A DNA stretch of 64,000 nt from Flavihumibacter sp. UBA7668 (GCF_002483205.1 NZ_DLHM01000004.1:404962-468961); one strand, 5' to 3'; shown: positions 51,836 through 60,614, counted from the stretch's first letter. A program made the numbers and translations. Notes: a model not told the origin generated them from the letters alone.

Positions 51836-54016
51836 ATGCGAATAGTTTTACTTATCTCCGCTTTATTTGTTTCCTATTTTGTTACTGCCCAGGGTGGGAT
51901 CCATTGGACACCTGATGGCAGCGGATATTTCAGCCGGGAGAAAGATGCGATCCGGTATCATTCCCTTTCTGGTGGAAAAGACTCTGTTTTTCTTTCTGCA
52001 GCTCAATTAACTCCCGCCGGAGCAACTGCACCACTCGCGTTAAAATCCTGGTCATTGTCTGAACTGCAGGATAAGGTGTTGTTATTCACCAACGCAAAAA
52101 AAGTTTGGCGCTATGAAACCCGGGGAGACTATTATGTATATGACCGAAGCAGGCAACAACTTAAAAAAACCGGTAATGGATTGCCTCCCTCCAGTCAGCA
52201 ATTCGCCAAAATTTCGCCGGATGGAAAAAAACTGGCATATGTCAGTGCATACAACCTGTATGTAGAAGACTTACAAACCGGGCAGATTCAGGCATTGACA
52301 AAGGATGGCAACCGTAAACGAATCAATGGAACATTTGACTGGGCTTATGAAGAAGAGTTTTTTTGCAGAGATGGATTTCGCTGGAGTCCGGATAGCAGGA
52401 AGATTGCTTTCTGGCAAATTAATGCAGGCATTACCAGAGACTATCTGATGCTCAATACTACCGATTCAATCTATCCAAAAGTGATTCCTGTAGAATATCC
52501 TGTTGCAGGTGAAAAACCTTCAACGTTTAGAATCGGAGTAATAGAACTGGAAAATAATCAGATCAACTGGATGAAGATGGAGGATGATCCGATCTGGGGA
52601 TCTTATTTACCAAGAATGGAATGGGCTGCCAATTCATCAGAACTGGTTATGCAACACCTCGACCGGAAGCAACAGGTATCTACACTATTTCTTGCCAACG
52701 CACTAACAGGAACAGCAACACCCATTTTTGTTGAAAAGGATAGTGCCTGGATTGATATTCTTCCTTCCTGGGACCAGGACTACACCAATGGCGGCTGGGA
52801 TTGGATAAAAAAGGGGGGGGCTTTTTTATGGGCTTCTGAAAAAGATGGATGGCGTCATCTGTATTCTATAAGCAGGGATGGCAAATCGATTCAGCTGATT
52901 ACAAAAGGAGCATTTGATGTAATGGATATTGCAGCAATTGATGAAAAAGGCAATTATCTGTATTTTATCGCAAGTCCGGCCAATGCCACCCAACGCTATC
53001 TTTACCGCAGTCGCCTGGATGGAAAAGGGGAAGCAGAGCGGGTTAGTCCGGCGAATCAGACAGGCACACATTACTATGATATTTCACCGGGTGCGAGATT
53101 TGCCCAGCACAGTTTCTCCAATCATTATATTCAACCTGTTCAGGAAATTATTCAATTGAAAAATCACGAAGCGGTAGCCGGAACCAAATCAATTAATGAG
53201 ATTATAAATAAAACAAATCCCAAGACGGGGCCGGTTGAGTTTTTTACGATACGCACCAGTGATGGAATAGAAATGGATGGCTGGATTGCAAAACCTTCCG
53301 ATTTCGATTCCTCCAAAAAATATCCGGTAGTTTTTTATGTTTATACGGAGCCATGGGGACAAACAGCAAAGGATGAATTTGGTGCCGGGTATAATCATTT
53401 GTATAAAGGGAATATGCTGGAAGACGGATACATCTATATTAGCATGGATAACCGCGGTACACCAGTACCGAAAGGTCGATCCTGGCGAAAATCAGTATAC
53501 AGGAAAATAGGTTTGGTTAATATACGGGATCAGGCAATGGCAGCAAAGGAGATTCTTAAATGGTCCTTTATTGATCCGGAACGGGTAGCGGTATGGGGTT
53601 GGAGTGGTGGTGGCTCGGCCACACTGAATCTTCTTTTTCAGTATCCTGAAATATATAAAACCGGAATTTCAGTGGCGGCTGTGGGTAATCAGTTGACCTA
53701 TGATAATATTTACCAGGAACGTTATATGGGATTGCCGCAGGAAAACCTGCAGGATTTCATAAATGGATCACCTATTACCTATGCCAAAAATCTGAGGGGA
53801 CATCTCCTGTATATCCATGGAACCGGAGATGATAATGTACATTACAATAATGCGGAGATGCTGATCAATGCGTTAATTAAATACAATCGGCAATTCCAGC
53901 TGATGAGTTATCCCAATCGTTCGCATAGTATTTCGGAAGGAGAGGGTACCTTCGAACATCTTAGTCAGTTATATACTTCGTTCCTAAAAACGCATTGTCC
54001 CCCTGGAGCAAAATGA
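51836..54016 (+). CDS. dipeptidyl peptidase IV family serine peptidase (S9B), exported
   Basis: 726 residues, close to other bacterial DPP4. Signal peptide RIVLLISALFVSYFVTAQ. An N-terminal beta-propeller follows, with the Glu-pair segment DWAYEEEFFCRDGFRWSPDSRKIAFWQ that binds the free N-terminus of the peptide. The C-terminal alpha/beta-hydrolase domain has VWGWSGGGSATLNLL (nucleophile Ser590; usual GWSYGG is GWSGGG here), HGTGDDNVH (Asp665) and NRSHSIS (His697). It removes X-Pro or X-Ala dipeptides in the periplasm or at the surface. Confidence 0.95.
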   Translation: MRIVLLISALFVSYFVTAQGGIHWTPDGSGYFSREKDAIRYHSLSGGKDSVFLSAAQLTPAGATAPLALKSWSLSELQDKVLLFTNAKKVWRYETRGDYYVYDRSRQQLKKTGNGLPPSSQQFAKISPDGKKLAYVSAYNLYVEDLQTGQIQALTKDGNRKRINGTFDWAYEEEFFCRDGFRWSPDSRKIAFWQINAGITRDYLMLNTTDSIYPKVIPVEYPVAGEKPSTFRIGVIELENNQINWMKMEDDPIWGSYLPRMEWAANSSELVMQHLDRKQQVSTLFLANALTGTATPIFVEKDSAWIDILPSWDQDYTNGGWDWIKKGGAFLWASEKDGWRHLYSISRDGKSIQLITKGAFDVMDIAAIDEKGNYLYFIASPANATQRYLYRSRLDGKGEAERVSPANQTGTHYYDISPGARFAQHSFSNHYIQPVQEIIQLKNHEAVAGTKSINEIINKTNPKTGPVEFFTIRTSDGIEMDGWIAKPSDFDSSKKYPVVFYVYTEPWGQTAKDEFGAGYNHLYKGNMLEDGYIYISMDNRGTPVPKGRSWRKSVYRKIGLVNIRDQAMAAKEILKWSFIDPERVAVWGWSGGGSATLNLLFQYPEIYKTGISVAAVGNQLTYDNIYQERYMGLPQENLQDFINGSPITYAKNLRGHLLYIHGTGDDNVHYNNAEMLINALIKYNRQFQLMSYPNRSHSISEGEGTFEHLSQLYTSFLKTHCPPGAK

Positions 54017-55071
54017 ATCAGTCTACTTTAACTGAAAAAGAAAATTTGCCTTCTTTGGATGGTTTCAGGGGACTGGCAATTTTACTGGTCATTTGTTACC
54101 ATTTCGAAATAATTGATAGCTGGGGATGGATGGGGGTGGATTTATTTTTTGTGTTATCAGGGTTCTTGATTTCAAAATCATTGTCGCAGGGTCCATTGAA
54201 TAAGGAGCACCTGATTCGTTTTTTTAGAAATCGTATCCTGCGGATTGTACCAGCAACTTACCTGAGTTTATTTTTGTTTTTTCTGCTGGTTCCATTATTT
54301 AAATTCGGAGCAGAATCGGAATCCTTTCAAATTTTGAAGCGTAACCAGTTTTATTACTGGGCATTTCAAACTGATATCTGGTATGCGTTGGATGGGTTTC
54401 CCGCTATGGTTTTCCTGTTGCCCCTTTGGTCTTTGGGCGTAGAAGCGAAATTTTATGTATTGTGGCCTTTGTTTTTTTGGATGCTAAAGCCGGTTACCGA
54501 TCGGGGAAAATGGATCTTTTTGGGTTTGATACTTCTTGTTTCAATTATTTTTCGCAGTTATGCCCAATATTGGTTTCCATCATTCGAAAATGTTTTTCGG
54601 TATGTATTCTTTTTATGCCGGATGGATGCTTTTGCCATTGGTACAGGAATCTACTTTATTTCCAGGCAAGGCTGGTTTGGCATTGACAGGAGGTGGTGGG
54701 GCGTTTTAGCAGCAATCATTTACGTCTATTTTTTAAGCTTATTTTTATCAGGAAATTGGAATGGACACTATTCAAGTAATTGGGTTTCATTTACCGGATT
54801 TACGTTGATTGCGATAGGTTGGGCTGCATTGATAGCATTCATTCTCCAGTCATCCAACTTTTGTAGTCGGTTTTTTCAATCAAAATGGTTGATTTGGCTG
54901 GGAAAATATTCCTATGGAATCTATGTCTTTCATTACCCCATCTGGTTACTGATTCACAAAACGAACCTGCCAGTTTACTTATTCCTTCCGTTGGCCATAT
55001 TGGGTACGCTGCTGGTCGGATTTCTAAGTTTCAGATTGGTGGAAAGGCCGTTTCTGAGTAGGAAGAAATGA
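54013..55071 (+). CDS. acyltransferase family 3 membrane protein (OafA/YrhL type)
   Basis: 352 residues from the ATG at 54013, which overlaps the peptidase stop as ATGA; a start at 53995 is rejected. About 10 spans. Family motifs: LPSLDGFRGLAILLVICYHF with the conserved His, GWMGVDLFFVLSGFLIS, RFFRNRILRIVPATYLSLF and LWSLGVEAKFYVLWPLFF. It transfers acyl groups, often O-acetyl, to sugars of surface glycans. Confidence 0.93.
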   Translation: MNQSTLTEKENLPSLDGFRGLAILLVICYHFEIIDSWGWMGVDLFFVLSGFLISKSLSQGPLNKEHLIRFFRNRILRIVPATYLSLFLFFLLVPLFKFGAESESFQILKRNQFYYWAFQTDIWYALDGFPAMVFLLPLWSLGVEAKFYVLWPLFFWMLKPVTDRGKWIFLGLILLVSIIFRSYAQYWFPSFENVFRYVFFLCRMDAFAIGTGIYFISRQGWFGIDRRWWGVLAAIIYVYFLSLFLSGNWNGHYSSNWVSFTGFTLIAIGWAALIAFILQSSNFCSRFFQSKWLIWLGKYSYGIYVFHYPIWLLIHKTNLPVYLFLPLAILGTLLVGFLSFRLVERPFLSRKK

Positions 55072-55108
55072 GGCTGTTTCCCAAACATTATAAGTAATTT
55101 TCCTGCTT

Positions 55109-55678
55109 ATGGATCCAGTCACCGGAATAATGGCCGTTTCACTCGGCATTTCGCTAAGTGCCTGCTGTGGGTTTCGGGTATTCCTTCCTTTGTTGGTGGT
55201 GAGTATCGCGATGAAAGCTGGTTGGATACCGGCAGATTCAAGTGAAACATGGATCGGAACCTGGCCGGCAATTGTAAGCTTTGGAATTGCTTCTTTGCTG
55301 GAAATTCTGGCCTATTATATTCCGTTTATTGATAATGTATTGGATACGATTGCGACCCCGCTGGCAATTGGGGCGGGCAGTTTGCTGGCAACCAGTTTTT
55401 TACCGGTTGGGGACTGGGATCCGATGTTCAGATGGGGGCTGGGTATCCTAACCGGCGGTGGAATAGCAGGAACAATCCAGCTTGGAACAAGTGCATTACG
55501 GCTGGTTTCTACCAAAACAACAGCGGGTACCGGTAATTCAATTCTGGCAACGGGGGAGCATCTGGCAGCGGGAATCGGCTCGGTTACGGCACTGTTTATA
55601 CCGGTAGTAATGGCTGTTATATGCCTTGGATTGGTCTTTTTTTTGATTTATCGGCTACTAGTTCGCTCCAAACGGTAA
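55109..55678 (+). CDS. DUF4126 family membrane protein
   Basis: 189 residues with about 5 spans. The N-terminus ITGIMAVSLGISLSACCGFRVFLPLLVVSIAMKAGWI matches DUF4126, with FGIASLLEILAYYIPFIDNVLDTIATPLAIGAGSLL and GLGILTGGGIAGTIQLGTSALRLVSTKTTAG(T)GN in the middle. Function is unknown for the family. It lies 37 nt after the acyltransferase gene and immediately upstream of the rpsJ promoter. Confidence 0.85.
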   Translation: MDPVTGIMAVSLGISLSACCGFRVFLPLLVVSIAMKAGWIPADSSETWIGTWPAIVSFGIASLLEILAYYIPFIDNVLDTIATPLAIGAGSLLATSFLPVGDWDPMFRWGLGILTGGGIAGTIQLGTSALRLVSTKTTAGTGNSILATGEHLAAGIGSVTALFIPVVMAVICLGLVFFLIYRLLVRSKR

Positions 55679-55694
55679 AATAGTTCGAAAAAAC

Positions 55695-55737
55695 TTTTGC
55701 AGATTATAAAATGACCGTTACCTTTGCACTCCCAATT
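55695..55737 (+). promoter_or_regulatory. promoter of the S10 ribosomal operon
   Basis: TTTTG (55695-55699), 19 nt, TACCTTTG (55719-55726), then TCCCAATT (55730-55737). Same elements and spacer length as the rpsL promoter. Confidence 0.85.
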
Positions 55738-55756
55738 CAATTTTTGGATAATAGGT

Positions 55757-56062
55757 ATGTCACAGCGAATCAGAATCAAATTACAGTCTTACGATCACAA
55801 TCTGGTGGACAAATCTGCTGAGAAGATCGTTAAAACAGTACGTAGCACGGGAGCAGTAGTAACCGGACCTATTCCTCTGCCTACGCAGAAGAAAATTTTT
55901 ACCGTACTGCGTTCCCCTCACGTAAACAAGAAAGCCCGTGAGCAGTTCCAGCTTTGTACGCATAAGCGTTTGTTGGATATCTATACATCTTCTTCCCGTA
56001 CGGTAGATGCGTTGAGTAAGCTCGACCTTCCATCCGGGGTAGAAGTTGAAATCAAGGCATGA
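55757..56062 (+). CDS. rpsJ: 30S ribosomal protein S10
   Basis: 101 residues from the ATG at 55757 (MSQRIRIKLQSYDHNLVDKSA). An in-frame extension to 55724 lies on the promoter. It contains TGPIPLPTQKKIFTVLRSPHVNKKAREQFQ, the S10 signature. Besides the ribosome it acts in NusB-dependent antitermination. It is separated from rplC by an unusual 405-base gap. Confidence 0.98.
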   Translation: MSQRIRIKLQSYDHNLVDKSAEKIVKTVRSTGAVVTGPIPLPTQKKIFTVLRSPHVNKKAREQFQLCTHKRLLDIYTSSSRTVDALSKLDLPSGVEVEIKA

Positions 56063-56467
56063 CGGCCGGCTGTTTAAAGACAGCAACCGAAAAAAAGCTT
56101 TAAAAGCACTTAGTTCTTATAAATAACTGCCCTAACTCTCAATCCGCCACTGGCGGAGAAAAGAGCGCTGGGGTTGGATGAAAAGGCAAATCCTTTGGAA
56201 ATCCTTTATCATTCAATAATTAGTAAAAGTAAATATGAACAAGCCGTTCAGGGTTTGTTTACTACTGGTACTTCTAAAAACCGCCGAAGCTTTAGCGTAG
56301 GCGGTCTGCCTTCGCTAAAGCTTCGGCAGATAAAAACAGAAAAGGTCAGTAGCAAACGGGGATTGAAGTCCATCCACCACCATTCCAGCAGGTCTGGAAA
56401 GTCAACTGTGTATCAGTTGTTTTGGGTGGATTGTCCTTTTAACCATGCGGCACAAATGGTAACTTAA
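56063..56467 (+). other. 405-base intergenic region with two palindromic elements
   Basis: It holds a compound hairpin CTCT / TCCGCC-ACT-GGCGGA / AGAG (56136-56165). A larger element is at 56281-56329, in which CCGAAGCTTTAGCG (56284-56297) is the exact reverse complement of 56313-56326. Two shorter hairpins (CCGCC/GGCGG, CTGCC/GGCAG) can replace this pairing. A 97-codon frame (56174-56467) runs through the element and resembles no protein I know; I do not call it a gene. Confidence 0.75.
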
Positions 56468-57085
56468 ATGAAAGGAATTATTGGAAAAAAAATTGGGATG
56501 ACCAGCATCTTCAGTCCCGATGGCAAGCAAACTGCTTGTACCATCATCGAAGCTGGTCCATGTGTCGTGACCCAGGTTAAAACAAAAGAAACCGACGGGT
56601 ACAATGCAGTCCAACTCGCATTCGGCGATAAGAAAGAGAAGCACACAACAAAAGCCGAAGCAAATCACTTCTCCAAGGCACAAACAGCTGCCAAACGTTT
56701 CGTTACAGAATTTCGCGATTATTCAATAGAGAAAGCACTTGGTGAAACCATTACTGCAGAAATTTTCGCAGAAGGCGAAAAAGTTGATGTTGTGGGTAAT
56801 ACCAAAGGTAAAGGTTTCCAGGGTGTTGTAAAGCGTCATGGATTCAGTGGGGTAGGTGAAGCTTCCCATGGTCAGCACGATCGTCAACGTGCGCCAGGTT
56901 CTCTTGGTAACTCTTCTGATGCATCCCGTGTAATGAAGGGTATGCGCATGGCCGGTCGCATGGGAAATGACCGTGTGAAAATGAAAGGCCTGCAAATTCT
57001 GAAAGTATTTCCTGAAAAGAATTATATACTGGTGAGTGGTTCAGTTCCTGGCCACAATGGTTCCATTGTTTTTATCCAGAAATAA
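56468..57085 (+). CDS. rplC: 50S ribosomal protein L3
   Basis: 205 residues. GIIGKKIGMTSIFSPDGKQTACTII opens the protein. VVGNTKGKGFQGVVKRHGFSG and SHGQHDRQRAPGSLGNSSDASRVMKGMRMAGRMG form the extended loop that reaches the peptidyl-transferase centre. The length is normal for L3. Confidence 0.97.
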   Translation: MKGIIGKKIGMTSIFSPDGKQTACTIIEAGPCVVTQVKTKETDGYNAVQLAFGDKKEKHTTKAEANHFSKAQTAAKRFVTEFRDYSIEKALGETITAEIFAEGEKVDVVGNTKGKGFQGVVKRHGFSGVGEASHGQHDRQRAPGSLGNSSDASRVMKGMRMAGRMGNDRVKMKGLQILKVFPEKNYILVSGSVPGHNGSIVFIQK

Positions 57086-57105
57086 ACCATTTAATCTGAA
57101 GTACG

Positions 57106-57744
57106 ATGCAAGTAGATGTTTTAAATATACAAGGACAGAAGACCGGAAGAACCATTGAGTTACCGGAAGAGATCTTCGGGATTGAACCCAATGATCACGT
57201 AATCTACCTCTCTGTAAAGCAATACCTGGCAGCACAACGCCAGGGTACACATAAGGTAAAGACCCGTATGGAGGTTAAAGGTGCCAGCCGCAAATTGCAC
57301 AAACAAAAAGGTACCGGTGGTTCCCGTAAAGGAAATATCCGTAACCCTTTGTACAAAGGTGGTGGTACTATTTTCGGGCCAAAACCCCGCGATTACAGTT
57401 TTAAACTGAATCGTAAGGTGAAAGATCTGGCAAAAATGTCTGCGCTGGCTTACAAAGCAAAAGAAAGTGCTATTGTAATCCTGGAAGATGTTAAGCTGGA
57501 AACTCCAAAGACCAAAACATTCACCGGAATTTTGAAGGCATTGAATATTGCTGATAAAAAGGCATTGTACATCCTTCCTGAAGACGGAGATAACCTGTAT
57601 CTGAGTATTCGTAATATTCCATCCGTGAATGCTACCCTGCTCAGCGATATGAATACCTATGATATAGTGAATTCACAGGTTCTGGTACTGAGTGAAAGTG
57701 CTGCCAAAGTTTTTACTGAAGCAGAGGTTGAAGAAAACGCTTAA
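57106..57744 (+). CDS. rplD: 50S ribosomal protein L4
   Basis: 212 residues. MEVKGASRKLHKQKGTGGSRKGNIRNPLYKGGGTIFGPKPRDYSFKLN is the conserved basic loop that lines the exit tunnel. The C-terminal part ends in an acidic tail (FTEAEVEENA). In some bacteria L4 represses its own S10 operon; no such leader is evident here. Confidence 0.97.
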   Translation: MQVDVLNIQGQKTGRTIELPEEIFGIEPNDHVIYLSVKQYLAAQRQGTHKVKTRMEVKGASRKLHKQKGTGGSRKGNIRNPLYKGGGTIFGPKPRDYSFKLNRKVKDLAKMSALAYKAKESAIVILEDVKLETPKTKTFTGILKALNIADKKALYILPEDGDNLYLSIRNIPSVNATLLSDMNTYDIVNSQVLVLSESAAKVFTEAEVEENA

Positions 57745-57768
57745 TAATTACATTCTAAATAGAAAGAA

Positions 57769-58068
57769 ATGAAACTTTCTGAAGTTTTGATAAAACCCAT
57801 CCTCACGGAGAAAGCAAATGCCCAGCAGGAAAGTCTGCGTCGCTTTGCGTTCAAAGTTGCAAGGAAGGCCAACAAACTGGAAATCAAAAAGGCCATTGAA
57901 ACCTTTTATGGTGTTACAGTGGTAGATGTTAATACTGCCGTGATTCCTGGTAAAAATAAAACCCGCTTTACCAAAGCCGGATTTATTCAGGGTCGTAAGT
58001 CTGCTTACAAAAAAGCGCTGATAACCGTTGCTGAAGGTGAAACCATTGATCTGTACGGGGCGGTTTAG
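57769..58068 (+). CDS. rplW: 50S ribosomal protein L23
   Basis: 99 residues. ILTEKANAQQESLRRFAFKVARKANKLEIKKAIETFYGVTVVDVNT is the core. It sits at the tunnel exit and is a docking site for trigger factor and SRP. The stop codon is followed by a GTGAAAG repeat, which enlarges the gap to rplB. Confidence 0.97.
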   Translation: MKLSEVLIKPILTEKANAQQESLRRFAFKVARKANKLEIKKAIETFYGVTVVDVNTAVIPGKNKTRFTKAGFIQGRKSAYKKALITVAEGETIDLYGAV

Positions 58069-58074
58069 GAAGAA

Positions 58075-58102
58075 GTGAAAGGTGAGAGGTGAAAGGTGAA
58101 AG
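58075..58102 (+). repeat. GTGAAAG heptamer repeat inside the S10 operon
   Basis: Four units: GTGAAAG, GTGAGAG, GTGAAAG, GTGAAAG. They start 6 nt after the rplW stop codon. Confidence 0.9.
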
Positions 58103-58183
58103 CCTGAAACTGGAGCACTCTAACTGAAAAAACAATTATTAAAGTAGTGCGACGCTGAAAAGTTCGCAGCAAAAAATAAGAAG

Positions 58184-59023
58184 ATGGCATTAAGAAAGTA
58201 TAAACCAATGACAGCAGGTACGCGCTGGAGAATTGGAAACGCGTATGCTGAAATTACTACCAATGAGCCGGAAAAGAGCCTGGTAGAAAAGAAAGGTGGA
58301 ACCGGTGGCCGTAATGCTCAGGGACGCAGAAGTATGCGTTACATTGGTGGCGGTCATGCTAAAATGTATCGTCTGGTAGATTTCAAACGTAACAAAAAGG
58401 ATATTCCTGCAAAAGTTGCGTCTATTGAATATGATCCAAACCGCACCACATTCATCGCATTATTGAATTATGCGGATGGTGAAAAACGTTATATCCTGGC
58501 TCCTCAGGGCTTACAGGTTGGTGCTGAGGTAATCAGTGGTGATTCAGTAGCTCCTGAATTAGGGAATGCGCTGATGCTGAAAAATATGCCGCTTGGTACG
58601 GTAGTACACAATATTGAAATGCAGCCTGGTCAGGGTGGAAAGATTGCACGTAGTGCTGGTACATCTGCCCAGTTGAGCAATAAAGAAGAGCGTTACGCTG
58701 TATTGAAAATGCCTTCCGGAGAGTTAAGAAAGGTATTGATCAATTGTTATGCAACTGTTGGAGTAGCATCAAACAGTGATCATAACCTGCAGAGCATGGG
58801 TAAGGCTGGTAGAAATCGTTGGAAGGGTATCAAGCCAAGAAACCGTGGTGTTGCGATGAACCCTGTAGATCACCCGATGGGTGGTGGTGAAGGCCGTGCA
58901 TCAGGCGGACATCCGAGAAGCAGAACAGGTAAATATGCAAAAGGTCTGAAAACCCGTAAGCATAAAGGCTCTGATAAACTGATTATCCAACGCAAGAACG
59001 GTAAGAAGTTAGCCAATAAATAA
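58184..59023 (+). CDS. rplB: 50S ribosomal protein L2
   Basis: 279 residues. It contains GGRNAQGRRSMRYIGGGHAKMYRLVDFKRN and the peptidyl-transferase-near segment GVAMNPVDHPMGGGEGRASGGHPRSRTGKYAKG with the conserved His. Complete and of family length. Confidence 0.98.
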   Translation: MALRKYKPMTAGTRWRIGNAYAEITTNEPEKSLVEKKGGTGGRNAQGRRSMRYIGGGHAKMYRLVDFKRNKKDIPAKVASIEYDPNRTTFIALLNYADGEKRYILAPQGLQVGAEVISGDSVAPELGNALMLKNMPLGTVVHNIEMQPGQGGKIARSAGTSAQLSNKEERYAVLKMPSGELRKVLINCYATVGVASNSDHNLQSMGKAGRNRWKGIKPRNRGVAMNPVDHPMGGGEGRASGGHPRSRTGKYAKGLKTRKHKGSDKLIIQRKNGKKLANK

Positions 59024-59058
59024 TCTACAATCATCAATCAGCATTCTAAAATTTAGAT

Positions 59059-59328
59059 ATGGCTCGTTCAATTAAAAAAGGTCCTTACGTAGACGTAAAA
59101 CTGGAGCAGAAGGTGATGAATATGATCGAAGGCAAATCCAAGAAAGGTGTTATCAAAACCTGGAGCCGTCGTTCTACCATTACACCTGATTTCGTTGGTC
59201 ACACTTTTGCGGTGCACAATGGTAACAAATTCATTCCGGTATATGTAACGGAGTTTATGGTAGGTCATAAGTTAGGTGAATTTGCACCTACCCGTAACTT
59301 CAAGGGACACTCAAGCAAAAAAATGTAA
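59059..59328 (+). CDS. rpsS: 30S ribosomal protein S19
   Basis: 89 residues, MARSIKKGPYVDVKLEQKV at the start, ITPDFVGHTFAVHNGNKFIPVYVTEFMVGHKLGEFAPTRNFKGH in the core. It forms a head complex with S13. It lies 35 nt after rplB. Confidence 0.98.
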   Translation: MARSIKKGPYVDVKLEQKVMNMIEGKSKKGVIKTWSRRSTITPDFVGHTFAVHNGNKFIPVYVTEFMVGHKLGEFAPTRNFKGHSSKKM

Positions 59329-59337
59329 TTAATTAAT

Positions 59338-59363
59338 CCCGCCGAAGCCCAGGCGCAAGCGGG
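59338..59363 (+). repeat. small palindromic element between rpsS and rplV
   Basis: CCCGC (59338-59342) and GCGGG (59359-59363) enclose CGAAGCCCAGGCGCAA. The GCCGAAGC string is shared with the element at 56281-56329 in the rpsJ-rplC gap. Confidence 0.55.
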
Positions 59364-59382
59364 AGATAGAATCTTATAAAAA

Positions 59383-59718
59383 ATGGAAGCAGTAGCTAAA
59401 CTGAAAAATTACCCCACATCGCCCAGAAAGATGCGTTTATTAGCTGACCTGGTTCGTGGCATGGAAGTAGAAAAGGCGCTGGCTGTGTTAGAGCACAATG
59501 CCAAGCATCCCGCTGTTCCTTTGCGCAAACTGGTAGTAAGTGCGATCAGCAACTGGAAGCAGTCAAATGAAGGTGGTGATGAGACCCAACTGGTTGTAAA
59601 AACCATTTTTGTTGACGGCGCAAGAACGCTTAAGCGTATGCGTCCGGCTCCTCAGGGTCGTGGTTATCGTGTTCGCAAACGTAGCAATCACGTAACTGTA
59701 GTTGTAGATACTAAATAA
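59383..59718 (+). CDS. rplV: 50S ribosomal protein L22
   Basis: 111 residues. LKNYPTSPRKMRLLADLVRGMEVEKAL at the N-terminus and GARTLKRMRPAPQGRGYRVRKRSNHVTVVV, the tunnel hairpin where macrolide resistance changes arise in other species. Confidence 0.97.
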   Translation: MEAVAKLKNYPTSPRKMRLLADLVRGMEVEKALAVLEHNAKHPAVPLRKLVVSAISNWKQSNEGGDETQLVVKTIFVDGARTLKRMRPAPQGRGYRVRKRSNHVTVVVDTK

Positions 59719-59748
59719 TCAATCGTATAAACTTAATATACCAAACAA

Positions 59749-60543
59749 ATGGGTCAGAAAACAAATCCTATTGGTGCAAGGTTGGGAATCATCCGCGGTT
59801 GGGAAAGCAACTGGTTTGGCAGTAAAAAAGACTACTCAACCAAGTTGATTGAGGATCATAAGATCCGTACCTACCTGATGGCGCGTATTAACAAAGGAGG
59901 AATCTCTAAAATTGTTATTGAGCGTACCCTTGGTAAGTTGATCATTACAATTCATACTTCCAAGCCTGGTATCATCATAGGAAAAGGTGGTAATGAGGTG
60001 GATCGTATCAAGGAAGAATTGAAGAAACTGACTGGGAAGGATGATGTTCAGATTAATATTCTGGAGATTCGTCGTCCGGAGCTGGATGCCAACATCGTTG
60101 GAGATACCATCGCTAAACAGATCGAAAACCGGATCAACTACAAACGTGCTATCAAGATGGCCATTGCATCCGCTTTGCGTATGGGTGCTGAAGGTATCAA
60201 GGTGAAAGTAAGTGGTCGTTTGGGTGGTGCTGAAATTGCCCGTTCTGAAGAAATCAAACAAGGTCGTACGCCGTTGCATACCCTGCGTATGGATATAGAT
60301 TATGCCAATGTATTTGCCCTGACTGTTTATGGTAAAATTGGTATCAAAGTATGGATCTGTAAAGGTGAAGTACTGGCAAAACGTGACCTGAATCCGAATA
60401 TAATCAGTGGAAAAGAAGGTGGACCGATGGGTGATCGTCGGGAAGGCCGTGGCGGTGATGATCGTCGTGGTGGCGGCGATCGTGGTGGAGACAGAAGAGG
60501 TGGTGGAGGTGGAGGCCGTGGAGGCGACCGCCGCAGAGGCTAG
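59749..60543 (+). CDS. rpsC: 30S ribosomal protein S3 with Arg-Gly-rich tail
   Basis: 264 residues. A KH domain (GKLIITIHTSKPGIIIGKGGNEVDRIKEEL) and the S3 C-domain (SGRLGGAEIARSEEIKQGRTPLHTLRMDIDY) are complete by about residue 222. The last ~40 residues are a low-complexity RGG/DRR tail (DDRRGGGDRGGDRRGGGG), longer than in E. coli S3 and possibly a flexible RNA-binding extension. Confidence 0.96.
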   Translation: MGQKTNPIGARLGIIRGWESNWFGSKKDYSTKLIEDHKIRTYLMARINKGGISKIVIERTLGKLIITIHTSKPGIIIGKGGNEVDRIKEELKKLTGKDDVQINILEIRRPELDANIVGDTIAKQIENRINYKRAIKMAIASALRMGAEGIKVKVSGRLGGAEIARSEEIKQGRTPLHTLRMDIDYANVFALTVYGKIGIKVWICKGEVLAKRDLNPNIISGKEGGPMGDRREGRGGDDRRGGGDRGGDRRGGGGGGRGGDRRRG

Positions 60544-60614
60544 GGAATTGTGAAGTGTGTAGTTGGAAGTTAGAAGGTATCAGATTTAAGAACATTGACA
60601 AATTAATATAAGAG

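Noticed and set aside
56174..56467. 97-codon frame between rpsJ and rplC
   Set aside because: It passes through the palindromic element and ends at the rplC start; no family resemblance and no promoter.
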